A stretch of 9,554 bases of DNA from F23-D06 sp947167635 (GTDB lineage: Bacteria > Bacteroidota > Bacteroidia > Bacteroidales > WCHB1-69): contig CAMVIT010000084.1 in assembly GCA_947167635.1 (NCBI GenBank), forward strand, positions 1-9,554, written 5' to 3'. Of the stretch, positions 1 to 4,543 are shown piece after piece. The notes under the pieces were generated by a model, which saw nothing but the letters and a program-made list of their open reading frames with translations, had not been told where the DNA came from and made no database searches. Both the position numbers and the translations under genes were made by a program. Numbering within the stretch: the stretch's first letter is position 1; each line of letters begins with the position of its first letter.

Positions 1-20
1 GATACATTAAACGCGACATC

Positions 21-60
21 GCGCGAAATATTTTATCCCCGCGCGAAAAATATTTTCCCC
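21..60. repeat. Two tandem copies of a 20-bp GCGCGAAA...CCCC unit
   Basis: Two head-to-tail 20-base units, each starting GCGCGAAA and ending in CCCC around an AT-rich core. They differ only in the core. The repeat lies about 30 bases upstream of the -33 element of the first promoter, so it could be an operator or the remnant of a longer array cut off by the window edge. No function can be assigned. Confidence 0.6.
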
Positions 61-89
61 CACTTCACCCCAACGAAAAAAACATTTTT

Positions 90-119
90 TTGTGGAATCA
101 GATTTTATTCGTAATTTTG
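90..119 (+). promoter_or_regulatory. Bacteroidetes-type promoter for the BRO-like locus
   Basis: A TTG at 90-92 is followed after 19 bases by TAATTTTG at 112-119. This matches the Bacteroidetes primary sigma pattern of a TTTG/TTG -33 element and a TAnnTTTG -7 box. Transcription would begin near 126. The downstream 53-bp repeat copy starts inside this -7 box. Confidence 0.6.
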
Positions 120-168
120 CACCGTGAAACCAAAACACCAATTTATGGTATAAAAACAAAAGGATAGA
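116..168 (+). repeat. 53-bp direct repeat, copy 1 (promoter/leader)
   Basis: It matches the second copy at 679-731 at 50 of 53 positions. It runs from the TTTG of the -7 box through GCACCGTGAAACC, a small dyad (ACCA, five-base loop, TGGT) and an A-rich tail ending AGGATAGA. All three mismatches fall in the dyad, yet both copies keep a 4-bp hairpin, shifted by one base. The A-rich tail contains AAGGA, but no start codon follows at a usable distance. Confidence 0.85.
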
Positions 169-188
169 ATAGTTATAAAGACATATTG

Positions 189-205
189 AAGCGTATTCGC
201 TTTTT
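189..205 (+). terminator. Weak hairpin plus T5 in the BRO-like leader
   Basis: Stem AAGCG/CGCTT with a TATT loop, followed by five Ts. It lies between repeat copy 1 and the ATG of the BRO-like gene, in the same relative place as the strong terminator after copy 2. It could end a short RNA of roughly 80 nt or attenuate the gene. The stem is only 5 bp, so termination would be inefficient. Confidence 0.4.
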
Positions 206-225
206 GATAAAAGAAACCGAAAACG

Positions 226-674
226 ATGACACAACAGAACGCCATACAACTCTTTGAAGGGAAACGGGTAAGAATTGCCTGGAATGAGGAGGAGGAGAAA
301 TACTATTTCTCCATTGTGGATGTGGTGCAGATATTAACCGAGCAACCCACAACACGCAAGGCAAGCACTTATTGGGCGGTTCTCAAAAAACGTTTGAAAG
401 AGGAAGGTGCCGATGAACTGCTTACAAATTGTAAGCAATTGAAATTACCCGCTGCTGACGGGAAAAATCGCAACACCGATGTGGCTGATTTACAGCAGAT
501 GCTGCGCATCATCCAATCCATCCCTTCCAAGAAAGCCGAACCCATTAAGCAATGGCTCTCCGAGGTAAAAAACAGATAGGACATAGCGTCATATCTCACG
601 AGCGTGCTTCCGACTACCTGCTGCCGGCAGAAGATGCAGAGATGAAAGAAATGGAGAATATCAAAGAAAAATAG
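226..674 (+). pseudogene. BRO-N / antirepressor-like gene with internal deletion
   Basis: The intact frame encodes 117 residues with a BRO-N type domain. Features include the FSIVDVVQILTE segment at about 29-40, then YWAVLKKRLKEEG, a TNCKQLKLPAADGK stretch and IQSIPSKKAEPIKQWLSEV, after which it stops at 577-579. As I recall them, full-length Bacteroides relatives are roughly 270-290 residues. Right after the stop, another frame (from about 567) reads KKQIGHSVISHERASDYLLP and continues to a stop at 672-674. This resembles the usual C-terminal end of the same family. The parsimonious reading is an internal deletion of roughly 150 codons that joined the ends out of frame. BRO-N proteins are DNA-binding or antirepressor-like and common in phages and mobile elements. 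The 117-residue product could still be made and might bind DNA. Confidence 0.72.
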
Positions 675-682
675 TATCTTTG
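675..682 (+). promoter_or_regulatory. -7-like box TATCTTTG ahead of repeat copy 2
   Basis: A perfect TAnnTTTG box immediately follows the stop of the BRO-like tail. No TTTG or TTG is present about 19-21 bases upstream, so only half of the promoter is recognisable. The duplicated segment starts inside the box, which would explain why the -33 part was not copied. Confidence 0.4.
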
Positions 683-731
683 CACCGTGAAACCAAAACC
701 CCAATTTGGGGTATAAAAACAAAAGGATAGA
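679..731 (+). repeat. 53-bp direct repeat, copy 2
   Basis: Second copy of the leader repeat, 563 bases downstream of the first. Its dyad is CCCC, loop AATTT, GGGG, a stronger hairpin than in copy 1. The repeat ends at the base where the following terminator stem begins. Confidence 0.85.
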
Positions 732-754
732 GTGGCCGGAAGGCCACTTTTTTT
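689..754 (+). ncRNA. Candidate short RNA from repeat copy 2
   Basis: If the TATCTTTG box is used, transcription would begin near 689 and end at the strong terminator, giving an RNA of about 65 nt. It would have a C4/G4 hairpin, an unpaired A-rich stretch and a GC-rich terminator hairpin, a common small-RNA layout. No start codon with conserved context is shared with copy 1. Alternatives are the remnant leader of a lost gene or an attenuator. The start site is inferred. Confidence 0.4.
731..754 (+). terminator. Strong intrinsic terminator
   Basis: A perfect 7-bp stem AGTGGCC/GGCCACT with a GGAA loop, followed by a run of seven Ts. It closes the BRO-like locus or the short RNA and insulates the next operon. 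Confidence 0.88.
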
Positions 755-903
755 GTTCTCTACTGATTAATCTTGCTTCTTTGGAAGGTTGATTTTAGAA
801 TTTGTCATAGTGCTTGCTCCATATTTTGCCCATAAAACGTTATGCAAGTCACTTATATAACACTTTTGTTTTCAATATACTAAAATACCATTGGTAAAAA
901 TAA
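755..903. other. AT-rich spacer with small dyad
   Basis: No gene is seen. The only structure noted is TACCATTGGTA at 886-896, an 11-base dyad (TACCA/TGGTA) just upstream of the -33 element of the next promoter, where an activator or repressor could bind. The rest is AT-rich and unremarkable. Confidence 0.5.
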
Positions 904-935
904 TTTGCAAAAATAAAATTGTTTTCGTAATTTTG
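904..935 (+). promoter_or_regulatory. Promoter of the structured RNA and main cluster
   Basis: TTTG at 904-907, a 20-base spacer, then TAATTTTG at 928-935. This is a full match to the Bacteroidetes -33/-7 pattern. Transcription should start near 942-943, about 245 bases before the first start codon of the cluster. Confidence 0.72.
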
Positions 936-942
936 CAGTCGT

Positions 943-1157
943 AATTAAAGATGAATATTATGACGTAATAGACAACGATATAGTAGACTTAAAAAAGTGT
1001 TTTTGCTTTCACAAGAGTGCCTGAAATCTGCAAATTTAATCCACTCTTTCTACCAAACAGTGAAGCGGAAATGCTTATGGGCGACCGTAAGCTTTCCTTG
1101 TTTGGTAGAAAGGTATGCAGAACCTCAGGCACCACAAGAAGCCTACGGTTCTTTTTT
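943..1157 (+). ncRNA. Structured RNA, 6S-like rod or long attenuator leader
   Basis: Two nested helices dominate. A perfect 14-bp stem pairs 1046-1059 (CTTTCTACCAAACA) with 1099-1112. Inside it, GGAAA (1067-1071) and GCTTATGG (1073-1080) pair with CCGTAAGC (1085-1092) and TTTCC (1093-1097) around a GCGA loop of GNRA type. Outside it, TCTGCA (1027-1032) pairs with 1116-1121 and GTGCCTGA (1017-1024) with 1125-1132. An asymmetric bubble of 13 and 3 bases separates them from the 14-bp stem. Weaker pairing can extend outward, for example AAAAAAG at 991-997 with CTTTTTT at 1151-1157. A rod with a central bubble and a length near 200 nt fits 6S RNA, but I cannot confirm the family by sequence. The other reading is a regulatory leader of the downstream operon. 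No ORF here is convincing. Confidence 0.62.
1119..1157 (+). terminator. Intrinsic terminator or attenuator ahead of the cluster
   Basis: AGAACC (1119-1124) pairs with GGTTCT (1147-1152) and AGGC (1127-1130) with GCCT (1141-1144). There is a 2x2 internal loop and a 10-base apical loop, followed by T6. It ends 31 bases before the first gene. Its left arm overlaps the 3' strand of the rod's closing helices, so the two folds exclude each other. Confidence 0.75.
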
Positions 1158-1188
1158 ATTGCATATTAACCAACAAAAAATACACATT

Positions 1189-1554
1189 ATGGGACTTTTA
1201 AACAACATTATGGATGCCTTTAACAAGGCTGAATTCACCGTCGCACCAAACAAGAAACTCAAAACCATCTCGGCCGACTTCATGAAGAACTTCGATCTCA
1301 CGCTGGCCTTCTACAAAGGCGTGCAGCTTGCCGACCCAGAAATGACACTCGCAGCCCTCAATAGCAAGACCACCAAGGAGGTCAATACCAAAGCTGACGG
1401 GCTGAAGATTAAAGGATCCATGAAGGTGGGCGATGCCGAAAAACTCTTTGACCAAAACTTCGGCGTCACCGTACAAATTAAGGACAAGGCAGGCAAGGTC
1501 CTCGTCCCCAACAATATCACCATCGGTCAGGCTGCCCGTGGAGAATACAAATAA
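1189..1554 (+). CDS. Small paralogous protein 1, two beta-grasp-like modules
   Basis: A 121-residue soluble protein with no signal peptide. It holds two copies of the module shared by four genes here. Copy A spans about 21-57 (NKKLKTISADFMKNFDLTL, then QLADPEMTLAAL). Copy B spans about 77-116 (SMKVGDAEKLFDQNFGVTVQI, then VLVPNNITIGQAA), the most diverged copy. The pattern is a strand, a helix ending in phenylalanine, a strand, then an acidic turn with TL/TI. I know no named family or function for it. I chose the ATG at 1189 because the frame upstream overlaps the structured RNA and opens only with a GTG. It is the first gene after the attenuator-like terminator, so it should be the most directly controlled. 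It ends GEYK. Confidence 0.82.
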   Translation: MGLLNNIMDAFNKAEFTVAPNKKLKTISADFMKNFDLTLAFYKGVQLADPEMTLAALNSKTTKEVNTKADGLKIKGSMKVGDAEKLFDQNFGVTVQIKDKAGKVLVPNNITIGQAARGEYK

Positions 1555-1572
1555 TGTTTAAAGGTTAACGTT

Positions 1573-2208
1573 ATGGCAACTACTACCAAGAAGGCAACTC
1601 CTGCCAAGAAGTCTACTGCTGCAAAACCCGCAGCTAAGAAGACCACGACGGCGAAGCCCGCTGCAAAGAAAACCACTACAACCAAACCGGTGGCGAAGAA
1701 ATCCACCACGGCGAAGCCTGCTACCAAGAAGACCACCGCTGCTGCAAAGCCTGCCGTGAAGAAGACTTCCACATCAACAAAACCCGCTGCAAAAAAGGCC
1801 GCTCCAATAAAGACCGCCGTTGAGATTTCCGTGATCGGAAACAAGAAAGTGGGCACCCTGATGAAGGAGTTCAACAAGCAGTTCCCCTATCTGCGCCTGA
1901 AGATATGCTATAGTTATGCCCGTCAGGCTGTTGCCAAAGGTGAAAGTATCAGCGGCATCGATGTCGACAAGACTCTTGCTTCGGTACGTCGTGCCGACTC
2001 GGGTGGCGATATCTCCATCAGCGGAAACAAAAAAATCAAAACCTTGGAGAAAGAGTTTGATACTGTCTTCGGCCTCTACGTTCAGGTGTGCTACACCGCA
2101 AAGGATGGTCACCGCTACTATACCAGCGGCTCAGCCGACGAGATGACCCTCGCCGCCTTTAACAAGAAATGCGAAGCTGACGGCTGCAAAAAGGGCGAGT
2201 GGAAATAA
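1573..2208 (+). CDS. Histone H1-like tail fused to two paralogous modules
   Basis: A 211-residue protein. Residues 2-82 are a low-complexity tail of Lys, Ala, Thr and Pro built on units such as AKPAAKKTT, like the tails of histone H1-like and AlgP-type proteins that bind nucleic acid through charge. Residues about 85-140 and 149-197 are two copies of the cluster's module: KKVGTLMKEFNKQF...DKTLASVR and KKIKTLEKEFDTVFGLYVQV...EMTLAAF. Copy A has a longer insert between its third strand and the TL motif. The protein ends GEWK. It starts 18 bases after paralogue 1, so it is probably co-transcribed. Inference: the tail tethers this member of the family to DNA or RNA. An ordinary abundant nucleoid protein cannot be excluded, but the fused modules tie it to its neighbours. 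Confidence 0.85.
   Translation: MATTTKKATPAKKSTAAKPAAKKTTTAKPAAKKTTTTKPVAKKSTTAKPATKKTTAAAKPAVKKTSTSTKPAAKKAAPIKTAVEISVIGNKKVGTLMKEFNKQFPYLRLKICYSYARQAVAKGESISGIDVDKTLASVRRADSGGDISISGNKKIKTLEKEFDTVFGLYVQVCYTAKDGHRYYTSGSADEMTLAAFNKKCEADGCKKGEWK
1588..1806 (+). repeat. Imperfect 27-30 bp coding repeats of the H1-like tail
   Basis: DNA-level tandem repeats around GC(A/T)AAGAAGACCAC and GCGAAGCCCGCTGC encode the (A)KPAAKKTT units. Such tracts change length by slippage, so copy number may vary between strains. Confidence 0.75.
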
Positions 2209-2225
2209 CCGCAAAAAAATCATTC

Positions 2226-3512
2226 ATGCAAAATGCAAGACCAGAAATTGTACTTAACCGCATGTTCGCTGGAGAATTCCTCGACGACCATATCGGGCAT
2301 GAAATTGTGAACATGTACAAAGACGACCTGGGCCGCAATTACGTATACATCCAGCCTTATGGCACATATCAATCTTCCCACCATTGCAAGATTGGTGCAG
2401 TATTGATGGTGCGTGGGATACCAGGAAAGAGTGCTTTGGAAGTGCTAGGTTTGGCCACTGAATTGACAGACTTTTTCGACCCATCCTTAGACTATAAAAA
2501 ACAATGGGAAGTTCACGCAAAGTATATCCGCGATATGAGAATCTCCTATGGTGGTATGCCGTTGCTCAATATCTTTGACCGTAGCAAGGAAAAAGAAAAA
2601 GAACAGCCTGTCTATTTCACAATGGAGGCGAAACGAGTCATGCGCCCCAATCGCAAAGTGTACCTTATCTACGGAGAAAAACAAACCATTGGCGAGGAAG
2701 GTGCCAAAATAATATTGCTGCCTCACACGAAACAAGCCAAGTGTTCGCTCAAACAGTATTTCGACTCCAAAAGTGATGACTATGGTGCGTTGAAAGCATT
2801 GGTGGATTGTACAAATCTGTGGACAGAAGATACCTATCCTCTTACTAGTGATGGACGCCCAACAGAGATACATGAAGACAATTTCTTTGACATCTGTGGC
2901 GTGGCAGACTATGAGTTGGCTTTTTCCAATGCTTTGTCCTACTATATAAATAAATATCCCGAGTTGGTCATTGAATTTGCCAAGCAAAATTTTGGTAAAG
3001 ACATCAAAGAGTTTCGTGTTTTAAGGGAATGGAAAAATATTGACCTGCTCCTTGAAAACAATGAGCAAATTGTTGTCATCGAAAACAAAATAACCTCCAA
3101 AATCAATGGCATACAAGTAAAAGAAGGAAAGTTGGTCGGCACACAATTGAAGAAATATTATGAAATTGCACAAAAGAAAGCTCAAGGCGAATTTCTGGAT
3201 AACGACGATTTTATGCGTATAGAATTGCAGAAACACCCAAAAGCAACTGCGTTTTTTATTCTCACTCCCGACTATAATCCAATCAATCTTGACGAATACA
3301 ACACTGACGGTTTTACATGCAAAGAACACTATAAACAACTATTTTACAGTGAAATTTTTTCATTCTTGAAAGATCGTCACCCTAATGACTTTTATTTCCA
3401 GGAATTTTTGAAGGGAATGAAGAAGCACACTAGTCGCTACCATACAGACCTCTTTGAAGAAACTAGAACAAAATTTATTAAACAAATACAACAAACTCCG
3501 AAAACAAAATAA
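2226..3512 (+). CDS. PD-(D/E)XK nuclease-superfamily protein, AT-rich
   Basis: A 428-residue protein. The C-terminal half (about 225-385) looks like the PDDEXK_4 type: helix ADYELAFSNALSYYINKYPE with E230, then REWKNIDLLLENN with D273, then VVIENKI with E286 and K288, then TQLKKYY. That is a complete E...D...ExK site, so it should be an active metal-dependent nuclease, probably on DNA. The N-terminal half (about 8-200) is an unassigned domain starting IVLNRMFAGEFLDD, perhaps a sensor or specificity module. I prefer the ATG at 2226, 17 bases after the preceding stop with an A-rich leader, over a GTG at 2199 that overlaps that gene. Base composition is clearly lower than its neighbours (18 of 60 G+C in 2941-3000, against 35 of 60 in 3541-3600), which suggests separate acquisition. 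Confidence 0.85.
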   Translation: MQNARPEIVLNRMFAGEFLDDHIGHEIVNMYKDDLGRNYVYIQPYGTYQSSHHCKIGAVLMVRGIPGKSALEVLGLATELTDFFDPSLDYKKQWEVHAKYIRDMRISYGGMPLLNIFDRSKEKEKEQPVYFTMEAKRVMRPNRKVYLIYGEKQTIGEEGAKIILLPHTKQAKCSLKQYFDSKSDDYGALKALVDCTNLWTEDTYPLTSDGRPTEIHEDNFFDICGVADYELAFSNALSYYINKYPELVIEFAKQNFGKDIKEFRVLREWKNIDLLLENNEQIVVIENKITSKINGIQVKEGKLVGTQLKKYYEIAQKKAQGEFLDNDDFMRIELQKHPKATAFFILTPDYNPINLDEYNTDGFTCKEHYKQLFYSEIFSFLKDRHPNDFYFQEFLKGMKKHTSRYHTDLFEETRTKFIKQIQQTPKTK

Positions 3513-3514
3513 TT

Positions 3515-3862
3515 ATGGAAATCAAAATTGACGGACGCCTGTTGGTGTCGACGCTCTGCGAGCGTTTCAAAGAAGAGTTCGGCGGCACGCTACGCGTGTA
3601 CCAAAGTAACAAGCGCCTCACTGGTGCTGAGAAGGTGAGCGAGATAGCCACCAAGACCGGCAGCTACGAGTGCCGCGGAAGCAAGACCGTCGGCGGCTTC
3701 GAGAAGGACATGATGGAAAACTTCGGCCTGAAGGTCCAGGTGGCTTCGGCCGATGACTGGGTGCTGGCCCTCGACGAGATGACCCTCGCCAAACTGCCCG
3801 AAATCCCCAAGAACGCCAAGAAGGCCGACATGGATGCCCTCAAGGCCAAGTACGCCAAGTAA
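3515..3862 (+). CDS. Small paralogous protein 3, two beta-grasp-like modules
   Basis: A 115-residue soluble protein starting 2 bases after the nuclease stop, so translation is probably coupled. Module A is about 3-45 (KIDGRLLVSTLCERFKEEFG, then TLRVY), but its acidic TL motif is replaced by a lysine-rich KRLTGAEKVSEIA. Module B is about 57-94 (KTVGGFEKDMMENFGLKVQV, then LALDEMTLAKL). The last 20 residues are a Lys/Ala-rich helix ending KYAK. G+C is high and matches the other paralogues, not the nuclease. No function is known to me. The close coupling suggests it acts with, or restrains, the nuclease, which is inference. Confidence 0.85.
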   Translation: MEIKIDGRLLVSTLCERFKEEFGGTLRVYQSNKRLTGAEKVSEIATKTGSYECRGSKTVGGFEKDMMENFGLKVQVASADDWVLALDEMTLAKLPEIPKNAKKADMDALKAKYAK

Positions 3863-3902
3863 AAATTAACACTTTATATTAACCCATTAAATCCAAATTA
3901 TT

Positions 3903-4214
3903 ATGGCAGAATTCAAATTAGATGGCCGCATGAAGGTCAAAAGTCTGAAAGAGAACTTCAACAAGTGTTTTGGCGCTACGCTGCGCGTGTACACTACTCC
4001 GGCTTGCAAGCAGTTCGCCGACGACAACGCCACCCTGGCCAGCATCCGTGCTGAAGGCGCCAAAGGCGGTGAGCTCACCGTGGGCGGCAATCTCCGCGTG
4101 GGCAACTTTGAGGATAAAATCAAAGAAATGTACGGCATCGGCGTGCAGGTGGCTGACAAGGCCAACAGCAAACTGGCCGACAACAGCGTCACCCTTGTGG
4201 CCGCTGGCAAGTAA
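3903..4214 (+). CDS. Small paralogous protein 4, canonical two-module member
   Basis: A 103-residue protein and the cleanest example of the family. Module A (about 3-50) reads FKLDGRMKVKSLKENFNKCF, ATLRVY, then FADDNATLASIR. A GAKGGELTVGG linker leads to module B (about 62-101): NLRVGNFEDKIKEMYGIGVQ, then KLADNSVTLVAA. The order is strand, helix, strand, acidic turn with TL, short helix, strand. This resembles a beta-grasp (ubiquitin-like) domain, but that rests on pattern reading only. It ends in lysine like the other three and has no GG tail. A 40-base spacer separates it from paralogue 3. Confidence 0.87.
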   Translation: MAEFKLDGRMKVKSLKENFNKCFGATLRVYTTPACKQFADDNATLASIRAEGAKGGELTVGGNLRVGNFEDKIKEMYGIGVQVADKANSKLADNSVTLVAAGK

Positions 4215-4229
4215 TTCTTTGCCAATCCC

Positions 4230-4261
4230 AATCCGACGGGTGGGAGACTACCCGCCGGATT
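4230..4261 (+). other. Intercistronic hairpin
   Basis: AATCCG (4230-4235) pairs with CGGATT (4256-4261) and CGGGT (4237-4241) with ACCCG (4250-4254), with one A/C mismatch and an 8-base loop. No T-run follows, so it is more likely a processing or stability element between cistrons than a terminator. Confidence 0.6.
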
Positions 4262-4282
4262 CAAATTCTAAACAATAAACCC

Positions 4283-4543
4283 ATGAGCGTAGAATATTAC
4301 CGTAAACGCCTTATCGACCTGAGGTCGGCTGTCGCCAAAGAGCGCGAGGCGAAGAAAAAAGACAATGAACGTTATGCCGGTTATGTGAAGAACGCTAGTT
4401 CGCCCAGCAGCAAGGCCAGCTACCGCAAACAGAAAATCGACCACGCGGCCAGCCACGACCGCCGTATCGAGAGCTTGAAACGCGAAATCGAGCGCACAAA
4501 GGAATCTCTCGCCCGCGAACGCGAAAGAGCCAAAAAGAAATGA
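4283..4543 (+). CDS. Short charged helical (coiled-coil) protein
   Basis: An 86-residue protein rich in Arg, Lys and Glu. Residues about 3-30 (VEYYRKRLIDLRSAVAKERE) and 50-85 (KQKIDHAASHDRRIESLKRE onward) look like two amphipathic helices joined by a Ser-rich loop, NASSPSSKASYRKQK. The YY/SS/K layout recalls the N-terminal helical region of some TIR-domain and other effector proteins, but here it stands alone without a catalytic domain. The stop overlaps the start of the channel gene as ATGA, so the two are probably translated together and may form a complex. The function is unknown. Confidence 0.8.
   Translation: MSVEYYRKRLIDLRSAVAKEREAKKKDNERYAGYVKNASSPSSKASYRKQKIDHAASHDRRIESLKREIERTKESLARERERAKKK

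Noticed and set aside
732..770. Possible 12-codon leader peptide from a GTG after AAAAGGA
   Set aside because: It would be encoded by the terminator hairpin itself, and repeat copy 1 has no matching start, so there is no sign of coding.
997..1188. In-frame N-terminal extension of paralogue 1 from a GTG
   Set aside because: It overlaps the helices and terminator of the structured RNA, its residues match nothing in the paralogous family, and an ATG with an A-rich leader lies at 1189.
1527..1877. Hydrophobic - strand reading frame opposite the H1-like tail
   Set aside because: Its Ala/Val/Phe-rich sequence is the antisense of the Lys/Ala repeat codons, with no promoter or family similarity.
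2199..2225. GTG start of the nuclease overlapping the previous gene
   Set aside because: The nine extra residues are read through the end of the upstream gene and look like chance. The ATG at 2226 has a better context.
2570..2577. TATCTTTG promoter-like box inside the nuclease gene
   Set aside because: It lies well inside an intact coding region with no supporting -33 element or nearby start. Chance matches to this short motif are expected.
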